Source: Cylindrodendrum hubeiense (lineage: Eukaryota; Ascomycota; Sordariomycetes; Hypocreales; Nectriaceae). From it: a DNA stretch of 19,632 bases. The notes under the pieces are model-generated. The model worked only from the letters and a program-made list of their open reading frames with translations, was not told where the DNA came from and ran no database searches. The DNA lies in contig JAANBB010000614.1 of assembly GCA_014621425.1 (NCBI GenBank), positions 1 through 19,632 on the forward strand, in the 5' to 3' direction. The stretch's first letter is position 1; each line of letters opens with the position of its first letter. The position numbers and the translations under genes were made by a program. This document shows, one piece after another, positions 1-9,049 of the stretch.

Positions 1-132
1 TCTCCTCATCTGTTTCACTCATCGCCGTCTGTTTTGCACAACTTACATCATCCATCGCCAGTTCCATCATCATCACCAAGGGTGCCAACTCGAACCCACC
101 ATCGCCATCAAACTCGAGCCCCCGTCGCCACC
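1..132 (+). other. 5' leader / proximal upstream sequence of the DUF7728-like gene
   Basis: This stretch is rich in C, A and T with repeated CATC and CACC words, as is usual for transcribed leaders of filamentous fungi. The reading frame of the gene is open back to an ATG at 34, but the 33 extra residues are a low-complexity Ser/Pro/His/Arg run that would bury the signal peptide. I therefore treat it as untranslated leader. The true promoter lies left of the window. Confidence 0.5.
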
Positions 133-1248
133 ATGCTGTTCAGACAGCTCATCTTTGCGGCGTCGGCCGCCGCCATCCTGATCATCCCCGAGACTTCCGA
201 CTCCGACGATGGCATCTTCCGCACTCTCCCTCACGACGTCAAGACGTACGATGTCCCTACTACCGCCTTCACTCAGAGCATCGAGGTCCCCTGCGCCGAG
301 TGCCGCGGCCAAGACGCCCACCTGAAGATGGACTTTACCGTCGAAGAGAACACTCGCCTGCTTCTCAACGGCTTCGAACTCTACCCAAACGCCGACCCTT
401 GGCAGGGCGACCTGTCGGCCTCCGTTATCAAGGGAAATGGCAAGAGCCAGGACCGCAGGCTGGGATATGGTCTCTCTGTGCGACCTGAGGGCATGGATGA
501 GGATCAGCGACTCGAGGTTATCGCTGTGGAACTGCTGGTTATCGAGGTCGGTGATCGCTTCGTCGCCGGTGTCCCTCTTGTCAAGGTCAAGCTGGTCAAG
601 TCCACGAGCGGAGAAATCCTCATCGGCAGCATCAACATTGATAAATCCGGCACACTCGATGGCGCTGTCCAGTGCACATCACTTTGGTGCCGTGTCCAGG
701 ATATGGTCGATGATGCCTGGAAGAGTGTCAAGAGCACCTTCAAGAGCAAGGGTTGCAGTGGAATGCACAGCCACGGCCACAAGGGTCAACACCACGGCCA
801 TGGCAAGACAGAAGAGGAGACCGGCTTCAGCCACGACGGTCACAAGGGCCACAAGGGCCACGATGGTCACAACGGCAGCTTCGAACACAAGCCTCACCAC
901 CACCGCCACTCGTGGGGCATGCTCAAGTACATCACCTCGTACATCTTCTTGCCTGTTCTCATGGGCATCACTGCCGGTGTCGGCGTCGCTATGTATGTAT
1001 TTCTTACTCAGTCTTCTTGCACCAACATGCTAACCAAGTGCAGTCTTGCCATGTTCCTTGGTACCCTCGCTATCCGCGTGATCCGACTTGTCAGGGGTGA
1101 GCGCCACGAAGCTCCCATGTATATCGACTGCGACCACAAGGTCGACATTATCGAGTTTATTTCTGCCGATGAGGAGAAGGCTGGTCTCATCATTCATCAG
1201 GAAGCTGCTCCTGAGTATGAGAGTGAGGACGAGGCTTCCCGAAACTAG
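133..1248 (+). CDS. DUF7728-like secretory-pathway membrane protein with His-rich linker
   Basis: Exons 133-992 and 1044-1248 give 354 residues. The ATG at 133 sits in a near-perfect Kozak context (GCCACC before ATG) and opens directly into a hydrophobic signal sequence, so I prefer it to the in-frame ATG at 34. The intron (51 bases, donor GTATGT, branch GCTAAC at about 1029, acceptor CAG) keeps the frame, and removing it restores a continuous hydrophobic segment. Order: signal peptide at about 1-18; a lumenal beta-rich region with a CxxC pair (about residues 52-55); a histidine/glycine-rich stretch at about 212-262; one or two membrane segments at about 265-300; an acidic tail ending in ESEDEASRN. 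From memory the lumenal region resembles fungal DUF7728 proteins of unknown function. The His-rich part suggests metal binding, which is inference. Neighbour genes offer no functional hint. Confidence 0.8.
   Translation: MLFRQLIFAASAAAILIIPETSDSDDGIFRTLPHDVKTYDVPTTAFTQSIEVPCAECRGQDAHLKMDFTVEENTRLLLNGFELYPNADPWQGDLSASVIKGNGKSQDRRLGYGLSVRPEGMDEDQRLEVIAVELLVIEVGDRFVAGVPLVKVKLVKSTSGEILIGSINIDKSGTLDGAVQCTSLWCRVQDMVDDAWKSVKSTFKSKGCSGMHSHGHKGQHHGHGKTEEETGFSHDGHKGHKGHDGHNGSFEHKPHHHRHSWGMLKYITSYIFLPVLMGITAGVGVAMYVFLTQSSCTNMLTKCSLAMFLGTLAIRVIRLVRGERHEAPMYIDCDHKVDIIEFISADEEKAGLIIHQEAAPEYESEDEASRN
993..1043 (+). other. Frame-preserving, stop-free intron of the DUF7728-like gene
   Basis: GTATGT donor, GCTAAC branch and CAG acceptor are all present. 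The intron is 51 bases long (17 codons) and contains no in-frame stop, so an unspliced message would still encode a full-length protein with 17 polar-containing residues inserted into the membrane segment. The splice signals are strong, so removal is the expected default. Confidence 0.8.
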
Positions 1249-1687
1249 AACTGTATTCACCAATTATCGACGGGTGTAAGATCTCGTGAGCCATCTCACG
1301 AGCAGCAACTCAAATGACTGAATCCGGATAAAGGAAATAGTAACAGGAGGCAGGGTGATGGACATAAAGAAAGTATGGCTGATGTTAGCTGATACCAAGG
1401 GTGTACTTGCATGTCAAGTTGGGGATATGGCGTTTACGGACTAATAGGAAGGAAGGGAAGGTGTATTATTTGGATGAACAAAATGTTCCAACAGAACAGG
1501 TGTGTTCTTTTGCGACGACTCTAGGGTCGTTGCTATCCTTTCCCTCGGAAGATGGCGGAGCTCATAGGCTTTTTTTTTATACCCCCCACATTCATTTGCA
1601 TATCAAATAAGAAATAAATCAGATTGATATCTTGAATCGCTGGTGTTGCAGTCTCCTAGCTCGGGTTGTCTTTGCGAATAACCTCTT

Positions 1688-1909
1688 CCCCAGCGCCCCC
1701 ACGCGGGGAGAAGCGGCTCTTGGGGGCATTGGAGCGGGTAGTGACGTATGACATGTGACTTGCATTCACTAATGCGAATAGCCTCCGGGGTTTGGGGGTC
1801 TATGGGGAAACATCCAAAAAGGAGAGCAGGCCCACCAGGAGGATAATGAATGGATTGAGTGGATGGTTGGATGAATGAGTGAGTTTGTCTAGTTGGAGCG
1901 CGTGCGGGG
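1688..1909. promoter_or_regulatory. Cluster of CreA-like (SYGGRG) sites upstream of the rhamnose mutarotase gene
   Basis: SYGGRG, the binding word of the fungal carbon-catabolite repressor CreA/Cre1, occurs on the + strand at 1703-1708 (GCGGGG), 1785-1790 (CCGGGG) and 1904-1909 (GCGGGG), and on the - strand at 1688-1693, 1697-1702 and 1783-1788. Closely spaced pairs, as at 1688-1708, are the arrangement usually found functional. The word is short and the area is GC-rich, so chance is a real alternative. Repression of a sugar-use gene by glucose would fit. Confidence 0.35.
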
Positions 1910-1985
1910 TCTCGCAAGTATCTCGCTGTATTGCCCACCGAGGACGGCAATACCGCCGAATCTAACCCCCAATATCCTGGCCACC

Positions 1986-1992
1986 TATATAA
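1986..1992 (+). promoter_or_regulatory. TATA box of the rhamnose mutarotase gene
   Basis: TATATAA lies about 143 bases before the chosen ATG. It is flanked by C-rich sequence and followed by a pyrimidine-rich stretch, a usual fungal core-promoter layout. No transcript data are available to fix the start site. Confidence 0.4.
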
Positions 1993-2134
1993 CCAACCTA
2001 TCACTGCACTATCGATCCTGGTTTTAGAAGTGTCTGGACTTTTGCTACTCCTCTTGTCTGTGTTTATCTATATTGGTAATCTCCTGCCACGGGGCCATAG
2101 TGTAACATCGGTTCAAGATAGCCACGCAACCACC

Positions 2135-2598
2135 ATGTCTCAACAGGAACAATCCGCGACAAGGGACCTCTACCCCGGCCGTCGCTTCGCCCAGATCGTC
2201 AAGCTGAAGCCCGAGCACATTGACGAATACCGCAAGTGCCACGCCGCCGTCTGGCCGCAGGTCCTGGACCAGATCAAGGAGTGCAACATTGCCGACTGTA
2301 CGTTTCCCTCTGTCCTCCTCGGGGCTTCTCTCACGAATGGGGCAACGAGTGCTGATAAATGGCTCCAACAGACAGCATCTTCTATGACGACAAGTCCGGT
2401 GTCCTCTTCGCCTCGTTCCGCTACGTGGGTTCCGACTATGACGCCGACATGGCTCTCATGGCCGCCAACCCGCGTGTCCGCGAGTGGTGGCGAATGACGG
2501 ACGCCTGGCAAGAGAGCCTCGTTCCCGGGGCAGTGAGCTCCGAGGCCGGTGAGCCAAGTTGGTGGAAGCCCGTTGAGGAAGTATTCTATCTGCCATAA
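2135..2598 (+). CDS. L-rhamnose mutarotase (RhaM family)
   Basis: Exons 2135-2297 and 2372-2598 give 129 residues. The 74-base intron (GTACGT donor, CTGAT branch, CAG acceptor) joins into the frame A-D-Y-S-I-F-Y-D, which matches the family's conserved YSI(F/Y) strand. Family signs: a helix with H36-A-A-V-W-P (equivalent of the catalytic His of bacterial RhaM), the C-terminal R-E-W-W-x-M-T-D motif, and the ending E-V-F-Y-L-P, identical to that of E. coli RhaM as I remember it. The enzyme interconverts alpha and beta anomers of L-rhamnose, feeding its use as a carbon source; it has no signal peptide and should be cytosolic. It is slightly longer than the bacterial enzyme (about 104 residues) because of N- and C-terminal extensions. 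No other rhamnose-pathway gene is in the window. The specificity could be for a related deoxysugar. Confidence 0.88.
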
Positions 2599-3147
2599 GG
2601 GAGGCATTTCAATGCGCGATAGGTAGACAAATGGAAAAGGGATGATGGAGACAGGGACGAGGAAGAGATGATCGCTTGCGACACAAGGCACCGAGACAAG
2701 ACATGCGAGTCGATGATAGGATAGTCCTTCAACTCGTTCACTATCAATAACTTCACAAGACTCACCAGGCAAGTTCTAGTTGAAACATGGCACAGCGCAT
2801 TCGTGGATTGATTAGAATCTCATTTCTAACATTGACGGGTGATACTATCTATCATCACCACTTGGGTAAACGCCCACGCTAATCTCGCTCGCGAGCTGTA
2901 CATGCTGAAGAAAAAAAGGGGGGGAATAGAAGAGAATATAAAAGAGGGCTTCCTGAAATGTTTATACAAGATTGTGCTTCCTGGTCATACCCATTTCCTG
3001 TTTTGCATCATTACCACCCATGGCCTGGCCATAGCAGGCTCATGTCATTTATGCCCCAGGGCAATCAAAGAATGCAGCGTGTCCGCATCATCATAGAAAG
3101 ATGTATAGTGCATGCGCTCAGTATGTACAGCATCTAGGATGCTCGTT
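2599..3147. other. Convergent intergenic region (two 3' ends)
   Basis: This region lies between the ends of the mutarotase (+) and the EGF-like membrane protein (-). It should hold both 3' untranslated regions. It has A- and G-rich runs near 2910-2945 and no open frame with coding character. No hairpin or repeat stands out. Confidence 0.55.
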
Positions 3148-5862
3148 TCAGCGATTTCGGATAACGGAGCCACCGTGCCTGGCATTGTGCCAAACCTGAC
3201 CTGCATCACCACCAAGTGCTCGTCCACGCACCGAATCGCGCTTAGTTTTCCCACCGACTGATCCCGACCCAATGTCGACCGTGTAGTTCACCAAGTCAAT
3301 GGAGTAATCGTTACCAATATCCACGCTTGAGGCATCTGCTTTGGTCACTCCAGATGTGCCATCAGCCGAGGTGAAGAAACGCTGGAGGTTGGCCTGGGCC
3401 GTCTCAGCATTGTTTTGGCTCTCCTCTTGCAAGACGTAGAGGACTGCCACACGAGCGAAATCAAGCACCTCTTGCGTGACTGTAAAGGTCGCAGTAGCTG
3501 TCGCACTGGTGTCGGTCGTAGTCGCATCGCCACCTCCAGAAGTTGCCTTGGAACTGTCGGCCGTCTCGGTTCCGGTAGCGGTGGGCGATCCGTTATCCAG
3601 CACCAAAGTAGTTTCAGCAATGTCTGGGGAGATGGTGACGTCAGCATTGGCCGCCGCAGTGGTAGTGGCGGCTCTCTTGATGTCTCTTTGGTCAACCTCG
3701 AGTTCTTCATCAGTAGACTCCGCCTCGTCAGAAGCTTCACCCTTGCGAGTTGCCGAGCCATCAAAGGTAACGAGAGAGTTCTGTGCAATGCACGAGAGGT
3801 CTCCCGAGTTGAACTTGGCCATCACCGATGTGCCGGACAGCGGGATCGAGAAGTTTGAGCTGCTGTAGGCGATGAGACGAGGGATGGCCTTGCCAAGCGT
3901 GACGTTGGTAATGGTGGTGTCATCAGCAGAGGAGACTAGGTCGGTAGTAGTGCAACCTTCACTCCCGCTGGTACTGCAGTCAGACCCAGTGAATCCATTG
4001 GTACAGATGCACGAGCATGTGCCTTGCGAAATAACGTTGCTGCCTCCGTTCTGGCAAACCAGTGACTCTTGGCACTGGGCCAGCTCCGAGCTGGAGGAAC
4101 TGCTGCCATTGCCAAGGTTCTTGAAGACGAAAAACTCGAGCGGGACGATTACAGCGGCGGCGATGACGCTGAGCAGCAGAATTATGACCAGGATGAATCC
4201 CCACATGGGCAGGCCGCAGCATCTTCGGCGTTTGTCGCGTCGGGGCTCATCTTGTGGTGTTATGTTTCGAAGGTGAGATCGCGAAGGCACGTCTTGTCGG
4301 CCAGGGGCAAGAGGCCAAGAAGTAGTCCGGAACCAGGAGCCCCGGCTTTGTCGGTCGTTTTGAACCTGTGCGGGAGGAGGGAATGCGGCCAACATGTCCG
4401 ACAATCCTAGTTCTGTTAGTGATCCAATCTCGTTCATATCGCGTTTTCATCATGAGTGCGTGGAATGTGGGGGATATGTACCTGAGTTCTCTTTGTCGCC
4501 ACCACGAACCTGGGCTTTCTCGTCAAGATAGTCACCCAGATCTCCAAATCGACTCCCGGGTCTCTTGCCTCGGTCGATCATAGAGGCGAGCCTAGTTGCT
4601 CGGCGAATAAGATCCGGCAAGCTAGTCATGCTGCCTCGCTCCTCGGCACTCCTCACGGCATCAATGTCCAATCTCGGCGGTCGTCTGATAGCTGACATAC
4701 GGTTGTACATTGGCTGCTGAGGTTGGATCTGGGGAGCCATCTGGGGAGGGTGGGGAGACGGGCTCTTCAGTCGATTCTCTGCCAGATCAGTAGCACTAGC
4801 AGCTGCATATGCCCCAAGCATAGCATCTGGGCTGAGAGTCCTGGAATCATCCGCGGGAGGGTTAGGCGTCGTCATTGCGATCCAAGAGTTCTGCGCTTCT
4901 CCATGTTCGTTGGCCGCGGCGAAGGCCTGCACAGGCGACTGAACTTGTTTGTCGGTAGCGCTGCTACTAGACTTGGTGGTGATGAGGGCGGGTTTGCCTC
5001 GCTTGCCGATGCTGGCGCTACGGACCAGTTTGCTCTCATCATTGAATTCGTCGTACATCGAGCCCCGGCTCTTTTCGGTGTCGGTCTCATCGTAGAACGT
5101 CGGGCTAGCCTCGCGGGAAGCTGTCGGCCAACTGTCGGGCATAGCCGCACTCGAAGCGTATGATCCGTGCGACTTGGAAGCAAGACTCTCTTCGGGAATC
5201 GGCGAAACATAGGATGGGTTCGAATAAAAGGAAGAAGCACCTCTTCTAGATGAAGGAGGGGGGCCCAGAGTTGCGCTCCGCCTCGCGTTCGACAGCGAAT
5301 TTGTGCCGGCAGGGGGGAAATCGTGAAGCTCTCCCATGGTCGACGAAGTGTCCGATGTAGGACTCGTGGGGCTTTCTGAGTAGTAGTCGGCATCCGGGTT
5401 GAGAAAGACGGGAGTCGGGTCCTGGAGTCGTGACTGATCCAGCATGGAAGGGACCTGGCTAGGTCGCGGTGGTCTTTGGGGAGCCTGCTGTGGTCGTCCA
5501 GGAGGGGGTCGATAGGGTTCGGATTCGGACTGGTTCACAGCGGCCAAAGGAGGGCCTGGCAACGGCCATTGCGGTACCTGTGTCGGTCTTGAGATAGCAG
5601 GGCCACCGTTGGTGTTCTTCCCATCCATCCCAGGAGCTCGGATCCTGGGGATTCTCGATTGACCAGCAGGCTGCACGGCATTAGGACGGCGAGGAGGGGC
5701 CCTCAAGTCACCGGGAGGCGCATCATCCATCATGTCCTGTTGATACATTGGCGGAGGTGTGTTTCTGGGGAGGCCTGCCTGTGCTCTCTCTCTTGCTCTC
5801 CTGACGGACCCCGAAGCTGCTACCGGCTGGTCCATCTCTTCTTCATAGTATGGCTGACTCAT
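3148..5862 (-). CDS. Type II single-pass membrane protein with EGF-like extracellular module
   Basis: Exon 1 is 5862-4482 and exon 2 is 4412-3148 (881 residues); a second acceptor six bases on (exon 2 from 4406) gives 879. Residues 1 to about 520 are disordered, rich in Pro, Ser, Arg and Gln, with many possible phosphosites. A basic cluster R-R-D-K-R-R-R-C-C (about 518-526) precedes one transmembrane helix (about 530-555), so the N-terminus should face the cytosol; the CC pair could be palmitoylated. Outside are a Ser run, an EGF-like module with six cysteines (574, 580, 593, 595, 597, 606), N-glycosylation sequons, a conserved-looking segment, a Thr/Ala/Ser-rich low-complexity insert with a Kex2-type KR site (706-707), and a second folded-looking segment. 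Similar proteins are widespread in filamentous fungi without known function. A cell-wall or surface sensor is plausible but is inference. Confidence 0.85.
4407..4481 (-). other. Intron with tandem acceptors (EGF-like gene)
   Basis: The donor GTACAT follows a phase-1 codon. Two acceptors six bases apart, at 4414-4413 (CAG) and 4408-4407 (TAG), both keep the frame. The good branch word ACTAAC at 4420-4415 ends one base before the first AG's last base, too close for normal use of that AG. If that word is the real branch site, the second acceptor should dominate and the protein lacks Glu-Leu at the junction. Confidence 0.65.
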
Positions 5863-6460
5863 TTGGTCCTTTATGCCAAATCAATAAGCATTCAAAAGTC
5901 GGTGGCGTAAGCGCCGTGTGAAGTTCAACTCTGTATGCAAGAAGCCGGCCCGTGTTAGGGGGTGAAGATAATGTGGTGAGTACTCGACGGCTTGGTGGGC
6001 TCGGAAATTTGGTTGAGAAAATAAGACTCCGGAGTTCGTATCTGCTGAAATCGACGTCTAGTCGATCTTGTTTAAGTTCCGCAGCATGAAAAATGACTTC
6101 TTTCGGGGTCGTTCAGGTCGCACAGCGGTTGTCAGAGGGGATTTGCGGAAAGTCCGAGGAGAAAGAGAACAAAGACGAAAGAAAGAAAATGAGAGACGAT
6201 GAAACGTAGAAGAAACGAGTGAAAGGAAGGTAAAGAAGAATGGAACCAAGGTGAAGACCTTTACACGGCGAAACCAAGCGTCGTGGGAGATGCGATGCAA
6301 TCGACGCAGAAGAGGAAGAAGATCCTGAAAGGAGACAAGTCAGTGGGGACGTCGTCGCAGAAGAGTGAGAAGCTGGGACAGCGGGAGATGCCAAGACGCC
6401 TCGGAGACGTCGCTTGGGCTAAGACCACTCACACCCCTGGTCGGCCGAATAGCAAATGGG

Positions 6461-6500
6461 CAAAGCAAGGTGAGGCAGGGCAAGGCAAGGCAAGGCAAGG
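6461..6500. repeat. CAAGG pentanucleotide tandem repeat
   Basis: Four exact CAAGG units occupy 6481-6500. They are preceded by degenerate relatives from about 6461 (CAAAG, CAAGG, TGAGG, CAGGG). This is a simple sequence repeat that probably varies in length between strains. No coding context. Confidence 0.75.
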
Positions 6501-7184
6501 GGCACCAGAGTCACGTACCCGGGAAGAGGTCGAGTCTCAGTGGACCGTTAGACGGAGACGGGTCAAACAGAGTGACGCAAGGCGGCAGTGATGTGTGATC
6601 CTGCGAGATGGGAGACGGCAGCTGGGTTCGCAACGAACGACAGAAACGGGCCTGGCCGATCAACAATGGCCGACAGGACTAGGTCGACTCTGTAGCGATC
6701 CGACAGCGGTGGAGGACGAGTTCACAGGGGAGGGAATCCAGTGGAGGGGATGGGCAGCAGTGCGACGGCGGCGGAAAAGTCGAGTCCAGAGGCCGTGTTT
6801 CAGACTTGCGTCGGGGGGTGTCAGTCGGGGGGGTGATTGAGAGGGCGTCGAAAGCGGGTACTGGGATGGTGAGATGCAAGACGGGAGATGACGAGTGCGA
6901 GTGAGGGCGAGTAGTCGAAGTCGAGGCGGTTCAGATTCCCTGCTCCTTCTGTTGGTTCAAGTCCTGTCCAGGCAGGTCTCGGGCGGCGATGGGTGGTGTC
7001 GCAAAGGGAAGGAAGGGTCAGTCAGTCGCCTGGTCCTCAAGACGGCGTTACAGTGGTGGAGAAAGAAGAGGCGAAGGCAGTCGCGGAAAGAAAAGGTCGA
7101 GGGCGAAACGAATGGCGCGCAGGCAACGACAACTCAGGCCGAGGCAGGGCTTTGGGGGAGGGGGAGCACACGAAACGGTGAGGT

Positions 7185-7245
7185 GAGAGGGTGAGGGAGA
7201 GAGAGAGGAAGAGAGGGAGGAAGCGGGAGAGGAAGTGAGGGGAGA
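7185..7245. repeat. GA-rich low-complexity tract
   Basis: An almost uninterrupted run of G and A on the + strand (GAGAGAGAG, GGGAGGAAG-type words), that is, a polypyrimidine tract on the - strand. It lies about 1.35 kb upstream of the EGF-like gene start. It could belong to the promoter or leader, or could simply be a low-complexity tract. Confidence 0.7.
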
Positions 7246-7260
7246 CGCGAGAGTGAGTGG

Positions 7261-8330
7261 TGTGAGGCTGGCCAAAAGAGAGCGAGCACCGACACGACAG
7301 GACGCACACTGGGACAGTGGACGGAAGACGGACACGACCGGACACGACAGGACGAAACAGCGATTCAATTCGAGCTCGGTCACCTAGGCACAACTGCAAA
7401 CGGGCCGCCTCGAGCCTGTCTGTGCCTGTGCTGGTGCTGGTGCCCTCCCATGCCGCCAGTGCGTATGCGCAGTACGTATCCGAGGGACGAGGGACCACGA
7501 GCCTTGGCAGCGTTGATAACGGGACCAAGGACCCATTTCGGTGCTCCTACATGACCGGGGAGCTGGGCAATCAAGCATCGTCACAATCATCTATTCACTC
7601 AGCCATGCCGTGGATTCCCCCCGGCTCCGACCGGCCGGCTGCAAGGATCAAGGCTTCTGGGGGGCGGAAAAGCCACTGCGATCCACTGAAGACACACGAG
7701 AGCAGAAAGCCCAGCGCCCAGCGCCCAGGCTGGGCGACAGAGGGGACAGGAATCGACGGGATCCGTGCTGGCATCCCCAAACCAAAACCCAGGCGCATGG
7801 TACAGACTGCCACAGTCCACAGTCCCGGGCACATGCAAGAGATGAAGGGGGGCAGAGCTCTCGCTGCGACAGGGGGCAGGCCAGGCCGGCCGTTGGCGTT
7901 GTTGCGATGCTCCCCACAGCCCACGCGGGTGGGTAAGCCACTGACTTCAATTCCACCAAACCCGTCGCGAAGCCCCGAGCGCCAGGCCAATGAACAGCCT
8001 GCGCCCGCCCATCCCAGCGCAAGCTCCGCCGGTAGCTCCACTGTAGCCCCTCCAAAAAGTGCGCCCCAGAAGCCCCCAGAGAACTGAGAGAGAAGGACGG
8101 GCAACTCTCAAACAGAAACACTAGCGCCACCTTATACCTGCGGCTTCGTCCAGGGCTCCCATTTGAGGGCCGCCTCCGGCAGCAGGGGTCTTCCCTGTAT
8201 GAACCAGTGATCAGTGGGAGGAACCCCTTGTTCGCTATGGTTTGGGCGTGCGTCTCTCCAAACTCTGCAATCGTAGCATCTCTCTCTTTGAGCGTGTGCT
8301 CGTGTACTATGCAGTGCCGAAGATGCAACT
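7261..8330. other. GC-rich region without a supportable gene
   Basis: Long open frames exist on both strands here (+ from 7317 to 8087, - from 7648 to 8358), but they overlap each other, show no domain I recognise and have the Pro/Arg/Ser/Gly composition expected of GC-rich noncoding DNA. A near-palindrome built from CGCCCAG and CTGGGCG lies at 7722-7736, preceded by two GCCCAGC-like units. I see no start context or splice pattern that yields a protein family. Confidence 0.45.
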
Positions 8331-8637
8331 GCAGCGCAGCACTCAATACGATCTGCAACGCACAGGCTCTGCACTCAATACGGCTGCATCCGCTGCACCG
8401 TACATCTCACCCTTCAACCATCATCCCTCCATCGCACCTCACCGACACGCTCGCCACCACTCCGGTGCTTCAGCTCGCCTCAGCTCAGCCAGCTGCAGCC
8501 GCGAGATGCTCCAAGACCGCCTCGTCAATCTCCCGACCAACAACGCGACAGCATCAGCACGGCCTCAGCGCTGGTGCAGATGCCAACACCCCCGCTAAGT
8601 TGGGCTCAGCACGCCACCGCGACGCACAAAGAAAGCC

Positions 8638-8649
8638 TACTACGTAGTA
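8638..8649. repeat. 12-base perfect palindrome TACTACGTAGTA
   Basis: The sequence equals its own reverse complement. It lies about 50 bases from a second perfect palindrome, TACCTAGGTA. Such short palindromes recur in noncoding DNA of many Sordariomycetes genomes as I recall; their function is unknown. It could be a dimeric-protein binding site. Confidence 0.6.
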
Positions 8650-8697
8650 TGGACGCGCAGACAGGGCCTGAGGGCACTGCCCACCCTTACTACCGAC

Positions 8698-8707
8698 TAC
8701 CTAGGTA
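8698..8707. repeat. 10-base perfect palindrome TACCTAGGTA
   Basis: The sequence is self-complementary and is flanked by unrelated sequence. The word TACCTAGGTA is, from memory, over-represented between genes in several filamentous ascomycetes. No coding context. Confidence 0.6.
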
Positions 8708-9029
8708 TGCACATACTCTGTGCGACGACAATGCAATACGCCCTGGAATCCAGGACCAGCCCCGACTTGCGTCCGCTCGTCTGATCAGCCATTAGTGCCC
8801 GTCGGGGCGTTGGATAGGCTCAACGGCACCGCCGACCAGCAGCACCCAGGAGCACCCAGCATCACCAGTAAGCAAAACTCTCTAACCAAATGACCCCCGT
8901 CAATGCAATCCCATTCTCTAGCGCTCGTTCGCAGCCATATCAATCTCAAGCACTGGACACGGCTGAATGCTTGTCGGAGCTCATCAATGCTCGACGAAGC
9001 CGGCGGCACCTTTAATCTCGCCTCTCATA

Positions 9030-9049
9030 AACACACACAAACACACACC
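9030..9049. repeat. AC dinucleotide microsatellite
   Basis: Two runs of AC repeats separated by an extra AA pair form an imperfect dinucleotide microsatellite in noncoding sequence. Confidence 0.75.

Larger units (their letters stand above)
1249..2134. other. Intergenic: 3' end of the DUF7728-like gene and promoter of the rhamnose mutarotase gene
   Basis: No credible gene is seen. The left half should hold the 3' untranslated region: an AT-rich area with T-runs near 1570 and AATAAA-like words at about 1606-1618. The right half is the promoter of the downstream gene: C/G-rich words matching CreA sites at 1688-1909, a TATATAA box at 1986 and a T-rich segment before the start codon. An open frame from 1931 into the next gene has no coding character before the ATG at 2135. 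Confidence 0.6.
5863..7260. other. Gene-free, purine-rich (+) region; likely promoter and leader of the EGF-like gene
   Basis: No supportable gene. The + strand is dominated by A and G runs (for example 6160-6380 and 7050-7250), so the transcribed (-) strand of the gene to the left is pyrimidine-rich, a common property of fungal promoters and long leaders. Open frames here translate to low-complexity Arg/Gly/Ser/Lys on one strand and Ser/Leu/Pro on the other, as expected from base composition alone. A CAAGG tandem repeat lies at 6461-6500. Confidence 0.5.

Noticed and set aside
34..132. N-terminal extension of the DUF7728-like protein from the ATG at 34
   Set aside because: It would place 33 low-complexity residues before a clear signal peptide, and the ATG at 133 has a much better start context.
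6953..6963. tRNA B-box-like word GGTTCAAGTCC
   Set aside because: The flanking bases do not form a T-stem (one mismatch and two wobbles in five pairs) and no A box or acceptor stem was found upstream.
7722..7736. Inverted repeat CGCCCAG/CTGGGCG as a terminator or hairpin
   Set aside because: The arms are separated by a single base, so no stable loop can form. It is better seen as a chance near-palindrome in GC-rich DNA.
7317..8087. 256-residue open frame on the + strand
   Set aside because: The composition is that of GC-rich noncoding DNA, an equally long open frame overlaps on the other strand, and no domain, signal or splice pattern supports it.
7648..8358. 236-residue open frame on the - strand
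   Set aside because: It is a shadow of the same GC-rich stretch, has no recognised domain and no conserved motif.
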